DNA of 64,000 nt from Gordonia sp. ABSL11-1 (GCF_030315685.1 NZ_JASXSI010000003.1:186001-250000), one strand, 5' to 3'. Counted from the stretch's first letter, positions 30,997 through 40,459 are shown. The notes: generated from the sequence alone by a model not told the origin. Numbers and translations: made by a program.

Positions 30997-31352
30997 GGTG
31001 TGTTTGCATCCCGTTGCCGGGTTTACCGGCGATCAGGTCTGTCGGCTTTCGTGATTGTCTTCCTGCCGTGACATCGCCGAAACACGTGCCGCCCGATGGT
31101 TTGCGCGCTGTTGAGGCGAGCCCGAAGTATGCAGGGACGCAGGGTGTTTCCGAAAGGTACCCGGAAGTCGACGCGCGGTCCACAAAGCTCTCTCTGTACA
31201 GAACCACGTGTGAGTTCTCTTTCTTTCGCGTATACCTTCCGGATTCATGACGATCGGTCGCAGGAAAGGTGAGGCAATCCGTTTTTCGTCGTCCTGACGA
31301 GAGCGGATCGCGTCGATGGAACACTGAGACCTGTGACCGGGGACGCCGTTGA
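30997..31352. other. Non-coding gap between narG and the decayed TDT transporter
   Basis: About 360 bp without a supported gene. It should hold upstream control of the nar operon on the minus strand. It probably also holds the degraded 5' part of the TDT transporter gene on the plus strand, because residual reading from 31333 (VTGDAVDPGS) leads towards that gene in a shifted frame. It is lower in GC between 31190 and 31260 (TACAGAACC, TTCTCTTTCTTTC) than its neighbours. No clear binding palindrome seen. Confidence 0.4.
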
Positions 31353-31894
31353 CCCTGGTTCCTGGCCGTCGTCTGCTGGTCGGTGGGCCTGGTGCAGTTG
31401 ATCCTGATTGCCGCACTGATGGCGGCCCGGCTGCTCACCGCGCCGCTCCGCGTCGACGACGAGGTCGCTCCGTTCTGGGTGTTCATGGGCGCGATCTCCG
31501 TGCTGGCCGGTGTCGAGATCCTGGGTGCGGCGGCCGATCAGACGTTGCTCGACGACGAGGTCGTCGCGTCGGTGAGCACGGCGCTGTGGGCGTTCCCGAC
31601 GTGGCTCATACCCTGCCGATCGCGCTGACGGTGTGGCACGCGCGACGGCCCGGGGCCGTCACCGGATTTCGAACAGCGCTGTGGTCCACGGTGTTTCCCA
31701 TCGGTATGTACGGCGAGGCCAGTCATCAGCTCGGGGTCTTTCGATCGAGACCGTGGCTGGAATCGCTCGGGGCGTGGGAATCGTGGGTGACCCTGTCGGT
31801 GTGGGCGGTGGTGTTCGTCGGGATGCTCGTCTGGTGGACGCGATGGCTGGGTCGTCGACGAGGGGGTGGGGTCAGGGGTGCTGCGGACCGGTGA
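31353..31894 (+). pseudogene. Decayed TDT-family transporter (tellurite resistance/dicarboxylate type), frameshifted
   Basis: Two frames must be joined to read one protein. The first, from 31353 (PWFLAVVCWSVGLVQ) through LLTAPLRVDDEVAPFWVFMGAISVLAG to WAFPTWLIP, stops near 31628. The second continues as LPIALTVWHARRPG and ends LWSTVFPIGMYGEASHQLGV ... VWWTRWLG. Both match the C-terminal half of TDT (TehA/SLAC1-like) channels, and the VFPIGMY and ASHQLG stretches are characteristic. The frameshift lies near 31610-31625. A stop at 31350 cuts the frame upstream, and the N-terminal half is missing. The 3' end overlaps the cupin gene by 23 bp. Probably a non-functional remnant of an anion channel next to nar; sequencing error cannot explain the missing half. 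Confidence 0.7.
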
Positions 31895-32213
31895 TCACCG
31901 TCAGCAGGATCACCGAATCATCCTGTGCGAGCAGACTGTGTCGGGTGTCGGGCACCGCGGCGAGATCGCCCACGACACCGTCCCAGCGATCGTCGTCGGC
32001 CACCAGGGTGACGCGACCCGTCAGCACCTGGAGCGTGGCCTCGCCGGGGCTGTTGTGTTCGGAGAGGGAGTGTCCCGCGGCCAGGGCGATGACGGTCTGT
32101 CGGAGGTGGTGAGCCGAGTTCCCGTACAACGTGTGTGCGGCGCGGCCACTGTGCGCCTCTCGCGCGGCGGCCAGCAGTTCGTCGACGAGATCGGGCAGAT
32201 GCGTGACGTCCAT
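31872..32213 (-). CDS. Small cupin-domain protein
   Basis: 113 residues forming one cupin barrel: HHLRQTVIALAAGHSLSEHNSPGEATLQVLTGRV is the first motif region (quoted in parts: AAGHSLSEHNSPGE), and PDTRHSLLAQDDSVILL the second. Likely metal ligands are the His of SEHN, the Glu of PGEA and the His of TRHS. Such small cupins can be sensors or simple binding proteins; no substrate can be named. The gene points away from the nar region and overlaps the end of the decayed transporter. Confidence 0.8.
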   Translation of the reverse strand: MDVTHLPDLVDELLAAAREAHSGRAAHTLYGNSAHHLRQTVIALAAGHSLSEHNSPGEATLQVLTGRVTLVADDDRWDGVVGDLAAVPDTRHSLLAQDDSVILLTVITGPQHP

Positions 32214-32315
32214 GATTCCATGGTGCTCCGATCAGCATCGGTTGTGTCCGGACTCGCGGGTAAACGTGACTGCCACGTCATCAATCTGGTCAACGGCTGC
32301 GATTGTGACGCCGGT

Positions 32316-33398
32316 TCACGACAGCGGGATCCGCAGAATCCGGTCGTCGCCGTCGCCGGGCAGACCGCGGCCGTCGGTGTTGCTTGTGGCCATCCACAGC
32401 GAGCCGTCCGGCGCCGCCGCCACCGCTCGGATCCGTCCGTACTCGTCGGTGAACCGTGCCACCGGTGCTCCGGCCGTCTCACCCTGCAGCGGAACCTCCC
32501 ACAGCCGGCGGCCGCGCAGAGCGGCGACGTAGGCGCGATCGCCCACGATGGCAAGTCCCGCGGGCGACGCCTCCCCGGTGGACCACGTCGTGACCGGTGG
32601 TATCCATCGCGGGTCGTCGGACTCGCCCTCGACCTCGGGCCAGCCGTAGTTGCCGCCGCGACGGATGAGATTGAGTTCGTCCCGGTCGTTCTGCCCGAAT
32701 TCGGTCGCCCAGAGGCGGCCTGCGCGGTCGAACGCGAGCCCCTCGACGTTGCGGTGCCCATAGGACCACACCTCGTTGCCGAAGGGATTGCCCGGCGCGG
32801 GTCGTCCGTCGCGGGTGATCCGCAGGATCTTGCCGTTGCGTGCCCGGACATCCTGGGCGACGTCGGGCCGCGCCGCATCGCCGACGGCGACGAACAGGGT
32901 GCCGTCGCGGTCGAACAGCATCGCACCGCCGTGGTGATTGAAGGCGGTGTCGAGCCCGGTCATGATCGGCCGGGGTGCGCCGAGGCGTGCGTCGTCGAAG
33001 TCCATTCGGACGACGCGGTTGTCGTCATCGGTGGTGTAGTAGGCGAACACGGTTCGGGGATCGTCGGGCGCCACGGCGAGTCCCTGCAGCCCACCCTCGC
33101 CGCGCGGCGCGACGTCGGCGACATCGCCGACGGTCCGTACACGGCCGTCCTCCGTGATCTGCGATATCCGGGCGTCGTCGCGTTGGGAGACCAGTGCGCT
33201 GCGATCCGGGAGGAACACGATGGACCATGGAACGTTCAGCCCGGACACGATCGTCTGCGGCGCACCGTCGGGCGCCGGAGTGCCCGAACTGCCGGGCCCG
33301 GACGTCCCGGTCGGACCGGACGGGGTGGACGAGCACCCACCCGCGACGAGGGTGGTGGCCGCCGCGCCGGCCGCGGACAGGAATTGTCGTCGGTTCAC
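32316..33398 (-). CDS. PQQ-dependent sugar dehydrogenase-like lipoprotein (glucose/sorbosone dehydrogenase family)
   Basis: 360 residues from a GTG. The N-terminus MNRRQFLSAAG...LVAGGC is a signal peptide with twin arginines and a lipobox, Cys22. The body is the six-bladed propeller of soluble glucose dehydrogenase-like proteins: WSIVFLPD, NHHGGAMLFDRDGTLFV, GHRNVEGLAFDRAGRLWA, EFGQNDRDELN and GGNYGWP. These motifs carry the catalytic His and the PQQ/Ca-binding residues in known members. It would oxidise sugars outside the membrane if PQQ is available; no PQQ synthesis genes are nearby. Confidence 0.9.
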   Translation of the reverse strand: MNRRQFLSAAGAAATTLVAGGCSSTPSGPTGTSGPGSSGTPAPDGAPQTIVSGLNVPWSIVFLPDRSALVSQRDDARISQITEDGRVRTVGDVADVAPRGEGGLQGLAVAPDDPRTVFAYYTTDDDNRVVRMDFDDARLGAPRPIMTGLDTAFNHHGGAMLFDRDGTLFVAVGDAARPDVAQDVRARNGKILRITRDGRPAPGNPFGNEVWSYGHRNVEGLAFDRAGRLWATEFGQNDRDELNLIRRGGNYGWPEVEGESDDPRWIPPVTTWSTGEASPAGLAIVGDRAYVAALRGRRLWEVPLQGETAGAPVARFTDEYGRIRAVAAAPDGSLWMATSNTDGRGLPGDGDDRILRIPLS

Positions 33399-33463
33399 AA
33401 CCCCGATGGTCCACGAAATCGGACATCTGCGACGGTCGCGTCAGGTGACGGCGGCTCCTGCCG

Positions 33464-34252
33464 TCAGCGTCCGGTCTCGACCGGGAAGCCCCGTCGTCGT
33501 AGCTCGGCCTCGAGGGAGTTGCGTTTGCGCAGGAACTCCGCGGTACGGACCGAGTCGTTCGCGAGATACAGACCGCCCGAGAAGGTGGCGCCCCGGTCGT
33601 CGCGGTGACCGCCGTCGGCGCCGGCGCGGATGAGCAGCAGACAGTGGTCGATGTTCTGTACCGCCGCCGCGGTGAACAGTGGTGTCTGACCGGACAGCGG
33701 CTGCACCGAATCGAGGTCCGCGCCGGCGTCGATGAGCATGCGGACACCGTCGTCCCGGCCGTGGCGCACGGCAGTGTGCAGGGCGTTGCCACCGAGTCGG
33801 TCCTCGGCGTTCGCCAACGTCGGGTCGAAGGCCAGGAGGGCTTGCACCGACTTCGGCCGATCGCGCAGCAGTGCGTAGGTCATCGCGTTGTAGCTGCTGC
33901 CCCGGGTCAACCGCGCGTCGGCCCCCACCTCGAGCAACGTCGTCACGGTGCGCGGACTCTCGAACTCGACGGCGAATTGCAGGGGTGACAACGCCTTCCG
34001 GCGGGGGTCGTGGTCGTTGCCGCGGGCATCGACGTCGACGCCGTCGGCGAGCAGGCCACGAGCTCGGTCCACATCACCCGCGCGTGCCGCCTCGATCAAC
34101 GCGACCGTACGCGAGTCGAAGTACTCGGCGGCGTCTGCGCCACCGATCACCTTGCGCACCGAGTCACATCCCGACAGGAACAGTGCGATGAGAATCGACA
34201 TCAGCGCGATGAGGCGGCGGCCTCCGGGCAGGGTTCCGGGCGGTGTCGGCAA
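33464..34252 (-). CDS. Ankyrin-repeat lipoprotein
   Basis: About 262 residues if the TTG at 34252 is used. It follows GAGGGG and gives a signal peptide with GGRR, a hydrophobic core and lipobox LSGC (Cys29). The ATG at 34201 gives a shorter signal and is the alternative. Four to five ankyrin repeats follow: DVDRARGLLADGVDVDARG, SPLQFAVEFESPRTVTTLLEVGAD, NALHTAVRHGRDDGVRMLIDAGAD and TPLFTAAAVQNIDHCLLLIRAGAD (each shortened in meaning here). It is a protein-binding scaffold outside the membrane; the partner is unknown. It is the last gene before the second ribosomal block. Confidence 0.85.
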   Translation of the reverse strand: MPTPPGTLPGGRRLIALMSILIALFLSGCDSVRKVIGGADAAEYFDSRTVALIEAARAGDVDRARGLLADGVDVDARGNDHDPRRKALSPLQFAVEFESPRTVTTLLEVGADARLTRGSSYNAMTYALLRDRPKSVQALLAFDPTLANAEDRLGGNALHTAVRHGRDDGVRMLIDAGADLDSVQPLSGQTPLFTAAAVQNIDHCLLLIRAGADGGHRDDRGATFSGGLYLANDSVRTAEFLRKRNSLEAELRRRGFPVETGR

Positions 34253-34415
34253 GAGGGCCCCTCGGCGATTGACGATGATGAGAATCGGACATGTGAGCAG
34301 AAGTATCCATCGGCGACGGCACGATCTCCATATGCTTCCCGAATGACTGACGTGCCGGACGCTGCGGCACGGGGGAGACGACGACGGGGGAGACCAGGCC
34401 GAACTCGAGCGTCGG

Positions 34416-34505
34416 ATGACGGCCATGCTGGAGAGCGTGCAGCGGTTCGGCGCCGACCGGCACCTCGACCGGGTGCCGACCTCGCGCTACGACGTGGTGT
34501 GGTGA
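34416..34505 (+). other. Short open frame resembling the end of a lost gene
   Basis: The frame from about 34390 reads DQAELERRMTAMLESVQ and then RFGADRHLDRVPTSRYDVVW with a stop at 34503-34505. This has natural amino-acid composition, unlike the Arg-rich overlapping frames. A possible start is the ATG at 34416 (29 residues). It has no recognisable family. It may be the tail of a gene deleted when the ribosomal operon was split, or chance. Confidence 0.25.
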
Positions 34506-34518
34506 TCGCCGACGCGAT

Positions 34519-34547
34519 TTGGGTCTGGCCAGCGACTTCTCTACACT
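34519..34547 (+). promoter_or_regulatory. Promoter of the rpsH-rplO block, in the 502-bp gap before rpsH
   Basis: TTGGGT (34519-34524) and TACACT (34542-34547), spacing 17, followed by GTTGCCTGCG as before rplN. The leader to rpsH is about 205 bases and includes a small TCCAC/GTGGA hairpin near 34659. The first part of the gap (34253-34515) holds only the short open frame at 34416 and the start signals of the ankyrin lipoprotein gene. Confidence 0.78.
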
Positions 34548-34754
34548 AGAACGGTTGCCTGCGCTCTGCGGTCTTCCCCGGGGCGCGCACGCCACAACCG
34601 AATAGTCTCCGGTGCCGGTGAAAAACCAAGGGCATCGGTGGCGAGAACCTATTGACAACTATCCACTTCGTGGAAGGCCCACCGCAGGTCAGGGATCATT
34701 TTTCTCTGTCCGGCGCTGTATGGGAACCGCTACGAGAAAGGTTGACGGTCAACC

Positions 34755-35153
34755 ATGACCATGACTGACCCGATCGCAGACTTCTTGACACGTCTGCGTA
34801 ACGCCAACTCGGCGTTCCACGACGAGGTGACACTCCCGTCGTCGAAGATCAAGGTGAACATCGCCGAGATCCTCAAGCGCGAGGGCTACATCACCGACTA
34901 CCGCATCGAAGATGCCGAGGTCGGCAAGAGCCTCATCGTCACCCTGAAGTACGGCCCGAGTCGCGAGCGCAGCATCGCCGGCCTGCGCCGAGTCTCCAAG
35001 CCGGGACTCCGGGTGTATGCAAAGTCCACAAACCTGCCCAAGGTTCTGGGCGGCCTCGGCGTGGCCATCATCTCCACGTCATCCGGCCTGCTCACCGACC
35101 GCCAGGCAGCCAACCAGGGCGTGGGCGGCGAAGTCCTCGCCTACGTCTGGTAG
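34755..35153 (+). CDS. rpsH: 30S ribosomal protein S8 (uS8)
   Basis: 132 residues: [15 protein letters not shown] opening and the C-terminal [26 protein letters not shown] typical of S8 (read as LLTDRQA and GGEVLAYVW). S8 binds the central domain of 16S rRNA and, in E. coli, represses spc operon translation. The first ATG (34755) and the one two codons later are both possible. It opens the second ribosomal block behind its own promoter. Confidence 0.99.
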   Translation: MTMTDPIADFLTRLRNANSAFHDEVTLPSSKIKVNIAEILKREGYITDYRIEDAEVGKSLIVTLKYGPSRERSIAGLRRVSKPGLRVYAKSTNLPKVLGGLGVAIISTSSGLLTDRQAANQGVGGEVLAYVW

Positions 35154-35165
35154 GGGAGCCTCACC

Positions 35166-35702
35166 ATGTCGCGTATCGGTAAGAATCCCATCGAGATCCC
35201 CGCAGGTGTCGACGTCACCGTCGACGGCCAGAACGTGAAGGTCAAGGGCCCCAAGGGTGAGCTCTCCGTCACTGTTTCGGAGCCGATCTCGGTTGCCAAG
35301 GAAGACGACAGCATCGTTGTCACCCGGCCGAATGACGAGCGTCGCAGCCGTGCACTGCACGGACTGAGCCGTTCACTGGTGAACAATCTCGTCATCGGCG
35401 TCACGCAGGGCTACACCACGAAGATGGAGATCTTCGGTGTCGGCTACCGCGTGCAGGCCAAGGGCAAGGACCTCGAGTTCGCCCTCGGCTACAGCCACCC
35501 CGTGCCGATCGAGGCTCCCGAGGGCATCAGCTTTGCCGTGGAGTCCCCGACCAAGTTCTCGGTCTCGGGTATCGACAAGCAGCAAGTCGGCCAGATCTCG
35601 GCGAACATCCGCCGCCTGCGTCGTCCGGACCCCTACAAGGGCAAGGGCATTCGCTACGAGGGTGAGCAGATCCGTCGCAAGGTCGGAAAGACGGGTAAGT
35701 AA
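35166..35702 (+). CDS. rplF: 50S ribosomal protein L6 (uL6)
   Basis: 178 residues beginning [17 protein letters not shown], with the late signature [16 protein letters not shown] typical of L6. L6 binds 23S rRNA near the sarcin-ricin loop and elongation factor site. The spacing to rpsH is 12 bp and to rplR 3 bp, so it is co-transcribed. Confidence 0.99.
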   Translation: MSRIGKNPIEIPAGVDVTVDGQNVKVKGPKGELSVTVSEPISVAKEDDSIVVTRPNDERRSRALHGLSRSLVNNLVIGVTQGYTTKMEIFGVGYRVQAKGKDLEFALGYSHPVPIEAPEGISFAVESPTKFSVSGIDKQQVGQISANIRRLRRPDPYKGKGIRYEGEQIRRKVGKTGK

Positions 35703-35705
35703 GCC

Positions 35706-36125
35706 ATGAGTGATACAGCAACCCAGAAGAATCCTGTGCGGACTGTTCGCAAGCCCCTGGGCAAGGACGTGTCGACCCGTCGTCGCACCGCGACCACGAA
35801 TCGTCACTTCCGCCTCCGCAAGAAGGTCAGCGGAACGCCGCAGCGCCCGCGTCTCGCGGTCAAGCGCAGCTCGCGTCACATCCACGTGCAGCTGATCGAC
35901 GACCTGGCCGGCAAGACCCTGGCCGCGGCGTCCTCGATCGAGGCCGACGTGCGTGCCGCCGGTGGCGACAAGTCCGCGCAGGCCCGCAAGGTCGGCGAAC
36001 TGATCGCCGCCCGCGCCAAGGCCGCCGGTGTCGACACCGTCGTCTTCGACCGCGGTGGCAAGGACTACCACGGACGGATCGCGGCACTCGCCGACGCCGC
36101 CCGTGAGGGAGGGCTCGCCTTCTAA
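35706..36125 (+). CDS. rplR: 50S ribosomal protein L18 (uL18)
   Basis: 139 residues. An actinobacterial N-terminal extension precedes the core [19 protein letters not shown] and the end [25 protein letters not shown] (in parts [10 protein letters not shown] and GLAF). L18 binds 5S rRNA with L5. Located directly after rplF. Confidence 0.99.
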   Translation: MSDTATQKNPVRTVRKPLGKDVSTRRRTATTNRHFRLRKKVSGTPQRPRLAVKRSSRHIHVQLIDDLAGKTLAAASSIEADVRAAGGDKSAQARKVGELIAARAKAAGVDTVVFDRGGKDYHGRIAALADAAREGGLAF

Positions 36126-36186
36126 TGAGTACGAGTCTGATGACCATCTACACAAGCACGACAGTCAACACCGGAGGGGACCTCTG

Positions 36187-36834
36187 ATGCCCGGACGTCA
36201 GCGTGACGGCGGAAACGGACCCGCCGGAAACGACAACAACCAGAATGCAGCCGGCGGCAACGACCGCCGTGGCGGCGGCCGCGGCCGCCGTGACGACCGC
36301 GGAGGTCGCGACCGCGAAGATCGCAACCAGCTCGAGCGCGTCGTCGCCATCAACCGTGTGTCCAAGGTGGTCAAGGGTGGACGTCGGTTCTCCTTCACCG
36401 CTCTCGTCGTCGTCGGCGACGGTCAGGGCATGGTCGGCGTCGGCTACGGCAAGGCCAAGGAAGTCCCGGCCGCAATCCAGAAGGGCGTCGAAGAGGCTCG
36501 CAAGAACTTCTTCCGCGTGCCGCTGATCGCCGGCACCGTGACCCACCCGGTCCAGGGTGAGGCCGCAGCCGGTGTCGTCATGCTGCGTCCGGCCAGCCCC
36601 GGTACCGGTGTCATCGCCGGTGGCGCGGTGCGTGCCGTGCTGGAGTGCGCGGGCGTCCATGACGTCCTCGCCAAGAGCCTCGGCAGCGACAACGCGATCA
36701 ACGTGGTCCACGCCACCGTTGCCGCGCTGAAGATGCTGCAGCGTCCGGAAGAGGTCGCCGCACGTCGTGGTCTGCCGATCGAAGATGTCGCACCCGCGGG
36801 CATGTTGCGTGCCCGCGCCGGCCAGGGAGTCTGA
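36187..36834 (+). CDS. rpsE: 30S ribosomal protein S5 (uS5) with Gly/Asn/Arg-rich N-terminus
   Basis: 215 residues from the ATG at 36187 behind GGAGGGG; the longer open frame upstream overlaps rplR and is not used. The first 45 residues are rich in Gly, Asn, Arg and Asp ([17 protein letters not shown]), an extension shared by other actinobacterial S5 proteins. The S5 core follows ([33 protein letters not shown]). S5 helps form the mRNA entry channel and accuracy centre. Confidence 0.98.
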   Translation: MPGRQRDGGNGPAGNDNNQNAAGGNDRRGGGRGRRDDRGGRDREDRNQLERVVAINRVSKVVKGGRRFSFTALVVVGDGQGMVGVGYGKAKEVPAAIQKGVEEARKNFFRVPLIAGTVTHPVQGEAAAGVVMLRPASPGTGVIAGGAVRAVLECAGVHDVLAKSLGSDNAINVVHATVAALKMLQRPEEVAARRGLPIEDVAPAGMLRARAGQGV

Positions 36835-36839
36835 TCGAC

Positions 36840-37022
36840 ATGGCAGAACTCAAGATCACCCAGATCAAGGGCACCATCGGTACCAAGCAGAACCAGCGTG
36901 ACAGTCTGCGGACCCTCGGACTGAAGGGCATCCGCAAGTCGGTCACCCGCGAGGACACCCCGATCAACCGCGGCCTCATCAACGTGGTTCGGCACCTCGT
37001 GACAGTTGAAGAGGTCAAGTAA
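36840..37022 (+). CDS. rpmD: 50S ribosomal protein L30 (uL30)
   Basis: 60 residues, the short bacterial form: [20 protein letters not shown] and [17 protein letters not shown]. It starts 5 bp after rpsE, and its stop overlaps the rplO ATG by one base. A normal member of the spc operon. Confidence 0.99.
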   Translation: MAELKITQIKGTIGTKQNQRDSLRTLGLKGIRKSVTREDTPINRGLINVVRHLVTVEEVK

Positions 37023-37462
37023 TGACAATCAAGCTCCATCATCTTCGCCCCGCTCCGGGCGCGAAGACCGAGAAGACCCGCGTGGGTCGCGGCGAGGGCT
37101 CCAAGGGCAAGACCGCGGGCCGTGGCACCAAGGGCACCAAGGCGCGTAAGAACGTGCCTGCCGCCTTCGAGGGTGGCCAGATGCCGATCCACATGCGGCT
37201 GCCGAAGCTCAAGGGCTTCACCAACCGCAACCGGGTCGAGTACCAGGTCGTCAACGTCGGCGACATCGCCAAGCTGTTCCCGCAGGGCGGCACCATCGGC
37301 GTCGACGAGCTCGTCGCCGCAGGCGCGGTTCGCAAAAACCAGTTGGTGAAGGTCCTCGGCGACGGCGACCTCGGCGTCAAGGTCGACGTCACCGCCAACA
37401 AGTTCACGGCTTCGGCCAAGGAGAAGATCGCCGCTGCCGGTGGCAGCGTCACCGAGCTCTGA
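37022..37462 (+). CDS. rplO: 50S ribosomal protein L15 (uL15)
   Basis: 146 residues beginning [20 protein letters not shown], with the Gly/Lys-rich [17 protein letters not shown] stretch typical of L15. It binds the 23S rRNA core. It overlaps rpmD by one base and is followed by a hairpin and a separate promoter before secY. Confidence 0.99.
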   Translation: MTIKLHHLRPAPGAKTEKTRVGRGEGSKGKTAGRGTKGTKARKNVPAAFEGGQMPIHMRLPKLKGFTNRNRVEYQVVNVGDIAKLFPQGGTIGVDELVAAGAVRKNQLVKVLGDGDLGVKVDVTANKFTASAKEKIAAAGGSVTEL

Positions 37463-37483
37463 ATCGAGTCCGTCACCGTCGGC

Positions 37484-37519
37484 GGTCGGCAATGACATCC
37501 AGCGGATACATTGCCGACC
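37484..37519 (+). terminator. Hairpin after rplO
   Basis: GGTCGGCAATG (37484-37494) and CATTGCCGACC (37509-37519) form an 11-bp stem with a 14-base loop. The stem can be extended by CGGC/GCCG with a one-base bulge. No T-run. It may end or weaken the rpsH-rplO transcript before secY. Confidence 0.5.
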
Positions 37520-37614
37520 TGCCGGCGGTCTCGCTGTTCAAGGGTCACCGACAGGTGATCAGCTGGACAAGGCGGACATCGGCCCGTCGCGCTGACAAGG
37601 GCCGATGGCGTGAC

Positions 37615-37623
37615 TGTTAGAGT
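37615..37623 (+). promoter_or_regulatory. Putative extended -10 promoter of secY-adk-map
   Basis: TGTTAGAGT contains TAGAGT preceded by TG at the extended -10 position. No good -35 lies at 16-18 bases. It would start transcription about 90 bases before the secY GTG, in a 255-bp gap that otherwise holds the hairpin after rplO. Confidence 0.4.
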
Positions 37624-37717
37624 TCAAGCGTTGTCTTGACGCTTCGATCAACGTCGATTGCCGAGCACGTGGGGGGACGTCCGAGTCCATCCGCGTGGTC
37701 GTTCCTAGGAGGAGTTA

Positions 37718-39043
37718 GTGTTTTCCCCCCTCGTCGCGGCCTTCCGGACGCCCGATCTGAGGAAGAAGATCCTCTTCGTCATCGGCATCATCGTGCTGTA
37801 TCGACTGGGTGCGACCATTCCTTCCCCGGGTGTCGACTACAAGGCCGTCCATGCGTGTCTCGACGAGGTCTCGCGCGGCGACTCGGCCAATATCTATTCG
37901 CTGATCAGCATGTTCTCCGGCGGCGCGCTTCTGCAGCTGTCGGTGTTCGCGATCGGCATCATGCCCTACATCACCGCGAGCATCATCGTTCAGCTGTTGA
38001 CCGTGGTGATCCCCCGTTTCGAGCAGTTGCGCAAGGAGGGTCAGTCCGGTCAGGCGAAGATGACGCAGTACACGCGTTATCTCACTGTCGCACTGGCGTT
38101 GTTGCAGTCGACCGGCATCGTGGCGCTGGCCGACCGCGGACAGTTGCTGCAGGACTGCTCGACCGGTGATCAGATCCTCAACGACCAGTCCATCTTCGGG
38201 CTCGCGATCATCGTGCTCGTCATGACTGCCGGTGCCTGTGTCGTCATGTGGTTCGGTGAGCTGATCACCGAGCGTGGCGTCGGCAACGGCATGTCCCTGC
38301 TGATCTTCGCCGGCATCGCGGCACGAATCCCGGCCGAGGGCAAGACGATCCTCGACACCCGCGGCGGGCTGGTCTTCGGTCTCGTCTGCGTCGCGGCTCT
38401 GCTGATCGTGGCCGGTGTGGTCTTCATCGAGCAGGGTCAGCGTCGAATTCCGGTCCAGTACGCCAAGCGCATGGTCGGTCGCAAGATGTACGGCGGATCG
38501 TCGACGTACCTGCCGCTCAAGGTGAACCAGGCCGGCGTCATCCCGGTGATCTTCGCCTCATCGCTGCTGTATCTCCCGCAGCTGATCCTGCAGTTGACTC
38601 AGGGGTCGAGCGGCGAGCAGTCGACGTGGCAGCGCTACATCAGCCAGTACCTGACGGACCCCAGCAGCTGGGTGTACATCCTCGTGTACTTCCTGATGAT
38701 CATCTTCTTCACGTACTTCTACGTCGCGGTCACGTTCAATCCCGAAGAGCGCGCCGACGACATGAAGAAGTACGGCGGCTTCATCCCGGGCATCCGCCCG
38801 GGCACACCCACGGCGGACTACCTCGGTTACGTGTTGAGCCGCATCACACTGCCGGGTTCGATCTACCTGGGTATCATCGCCGTACTGCCAAACCTGTTCC
38901 TCGAGATCGGTAACAGCGGTGGTGTGCAGAACCTGCCATTTGGGGGCACGGCCGTGTTGATCATGGTCGGCGTGGGTCTGGACACGATGAAGCAAATCAA
39001 CAGTCAATTGATGCAACGCAAGTACGAAGGGTTCCTCAAGTGA
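37718..39043 (+). CDS. secY: Preprotein translocase subunit SecY
   Basis: 441 residues with ten predicted membrane helices, beginning [19 protein letters not shown]; the GTG start follows AGGAGG. Conserved stretches include [31 protein letters not shown] and the last helices [18 protein letters not shown]. SecY is the pore of the general secretion channel. Its stop overlaps the adk start. Confidence 0.99.
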   Translation: MFSPLVAAFRTPDLRKKILFVIGIIVLYRLGATIPSPGVDYKAVHACLDEVSRGDSANIYSLISMFSGGALLQLSVFAIGIMPYITASIIVQLLTVVIPRFEQLRKEGQSGQAKMTQYTRYLTVALALLQSTGIVALADRGQLLQDCSTGDQILNDQSIFGLAIIVLVMTAGACVVMWFGELITERGVGNGMSLLIFAGIAARIPAEGKTILDTRGGLVFGLVCVAALLIVAGVVFIEQGQRRIPVQYAKRMVGRKMYGGSSTYLPLKVNQAGVIPVIFASSLLYLPQLILQLTQGSSGEQSTWQRYISQYLTDPSSWVYILVYFLMIIFFTYFYVAVTFNPEERADDMKKYGGFIPGIRPGTPTADYLGYVLSRITLPGSIYLGIIAVLPNLFLEIGNSGGVQNLPFGGTAVLIMVGVGLDTMKQINSQLMQRKYEGFLK

Positions 39044-39594
39044 GACTCGTGATTCTCGGCCCCCCCGGCGCAGGTAAAGGCACTCAGGCGGAACTTCTGT
39101 CCGAGGCACTGGGCATTCCGCACATCTCCACGGGAGACCTGTTCCGCGCCAACATCTCCGAGGGCACGGCGGTCGGCATCGAGGCCAAGCGCTACCTCGA
39201 CGCCGGTGACCTGGTCCCCTCCGAGATCACCGTCGACATGGTGCGTGCCCGTGTCGGTGAGCCCGACGCCGCAAAGGGATTCATCCTCGACGGCTTCCCG
39301 CGGTCGACCGAGCAGGCCGACGCGCTGAAGGACATCCTGGCGAAGCTGGACACCGGTCTCGATGCCGTTCTGTCGTTCGTCGTCGACGAGGACGTCGTCG
39401 TCGAGCGGATGATGTCGCGTGGACGCGCCGACGACACCGAAGAGGTCATCCGTAACCGGATGGCGGTGTACACCAAGGAAACCGCGCCGCTTCTCGAGTA
39501 CTACGGCGGCGAGGTCAAGACCATCGACGCCGTCGGCGACGTGCAGGACGTGCATCAGCGCGTGCTCAGCGCGCTCGGCGCAGGCGTCTCCTGA
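39040..39594 (+). CDS. adk: Adenylate kinase (short-lid form)
   Basis: 184 residues from a GTG that overlaps the secY stop (GTGA). P-loop [10 protein letters not shown] at residues 5-14, AMP-binding STGDLFR and GFPRSTEQA, lid arginines in [18 protein letters not shown]. The short lid without zinc cysteines is usual in actinobacteria. It interconverts ATP + AMP and 2 ADP. Confidence 0.99.
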   Translation: MRLVILGPPGAGKGTQAELLSEALGIPHISTGDLFRANISEGTAVGIEAKRYLDAGDLVPSEITVDMVRARVGEPDAAKGFILDGFPRSTEQADALKDILAKLDTGLDAVLSFVVDEDVVVERMMSRGRADDTEEVIRNRMAVYTKETAPLLEYYGGEVKTIDAVGDVQDVHQRVLSALGAGVS

Positions 39595-39627
39595 TCCTTC
39601 GATCGCACACAGAGATCGGTCGCGCCC

Positions 39628-40422
39628 ATGGCATTTCGTAAACCGAGGCCGGTGCCCTTCCGGAGCGCCGGCGAGGTCGACGCCATGGCCGCGGCCGGTG
39701 CTGTCGTCGGAGCCGCGCTCGTCGCCGTTCGTGCGGCTGCGGTTGCCGGCGCCACCACGCTCGACCTCGACGAGGTGGCCGAGACCGTGATCCGCGAGGC
39801 GGGTGCGGTTCCGTCATTCAAGGGCTACCACGGGTTCCCGGGTTCGATCTGCTCCTCGGTGAACGAGGTCGTCGTCCACGGGATACCGACGGCCGACACC
39901 GTGCTCACCGACGGTGACCTTGTGTCGATCGACTGCGGAGCGATCCTCGACGGCTGGCACGGCGACTCGGCGTGGACATTCGGTGTCGGCGAGCTGTCCG
40001 ACGCCGATGCCGATCTGTCGGAGGCGACGCGGCTGGCGATGGAGGCCGGCATCGCGGCCATGGTCGAAGGCGCTCGCCTGACCGACATCTCCCACGCGAT
40101 CGAGACCGGTACCCGCGCCGCGGAACAGAAGTTCGGCAGGCAGTTCGGGATCGTGTCCGGATACGGCGGGCACGGCATCGGTCGAGAGATGCACATGGAG
40201 CCCTTCCTCGCGAACGAGGGCAAGCCCAACCGTGGGCCGGTCCTCGTGATCGGCTCCACGCTCGCCATCGAGCCGATGCTGACCCTCGGCACCACCGAGA
40301 CCAGCGTTCTCGACGATGACTGGACCGTCGTCACCGACGACGGCTCTCGCGCCGCCCACTGGGAGCACACCGTCGTCGTGACCGGTGACGGACCGCGGAT
40401 CCTGACGACCCGGCCCACCTGA
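39628..40422 (+). CDS. map: Methionine aminopeptidase type I
   Basis: 264 residues. Metal ligands are visible: Asp in [17 protein letters not shown], His in [12 protein letters not shown], Glu in AIEPMLTLG and Glu in HWEHTVVV. It removes the initiator methionine from new proteins. The secY-adk-map order is conserved. The next gene downstream of map is usually infA; here infA is 15 kb further on, so this cluster is also separated from infA-rplQ. Confidence 0.98.
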   Translation: MAFRKPRPVPFRSAGEVDAMAAAGAVVGAALVAVRAAAVAGATTLDLDEVAETVIREAGAVPSFKGYHGFPGSICSSVNEVVVHGIPTADTVLTDGDLVSIDCGAILDGWHGDSAWTFGVGELSDADADLSEATRLAMEAGIAAMVEGARLTDISHAIETGTRAAEQKFGRQFGIVSGYGGHGIGREMHMEPFLANEGKPNRGPVLVIGSTLAIEPMLTLGTTETSVLDDDWTVVTDDGSRAAHWEHTVVVTGDGPRILTTRPT

Positions 40423-40431
40423 GCAGGCAGC

Positions 40432-40459
40432 GTTCACCGTCCGAGTTCGGGCGGTGAAC
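40432..40459 (+). terminator. Terminator-like hairpin after map
   Basis: GTTCACCGTCCGA (40432-40444) and TCGGGCGGTGAAC (40447-40459) pair with a single mismatch and a very short loop. It lies ten bases after the map stop. The remaining 230 bp to the next gene show no clear promoter. Confidence 0.65.

Noticed and set aside
28721-31071. Long open frames overlapping narG on both strands (705 and 668 codons)
   Set aside because: Shadows of narG, which has full family motifs; these frames lack any domain pattern.
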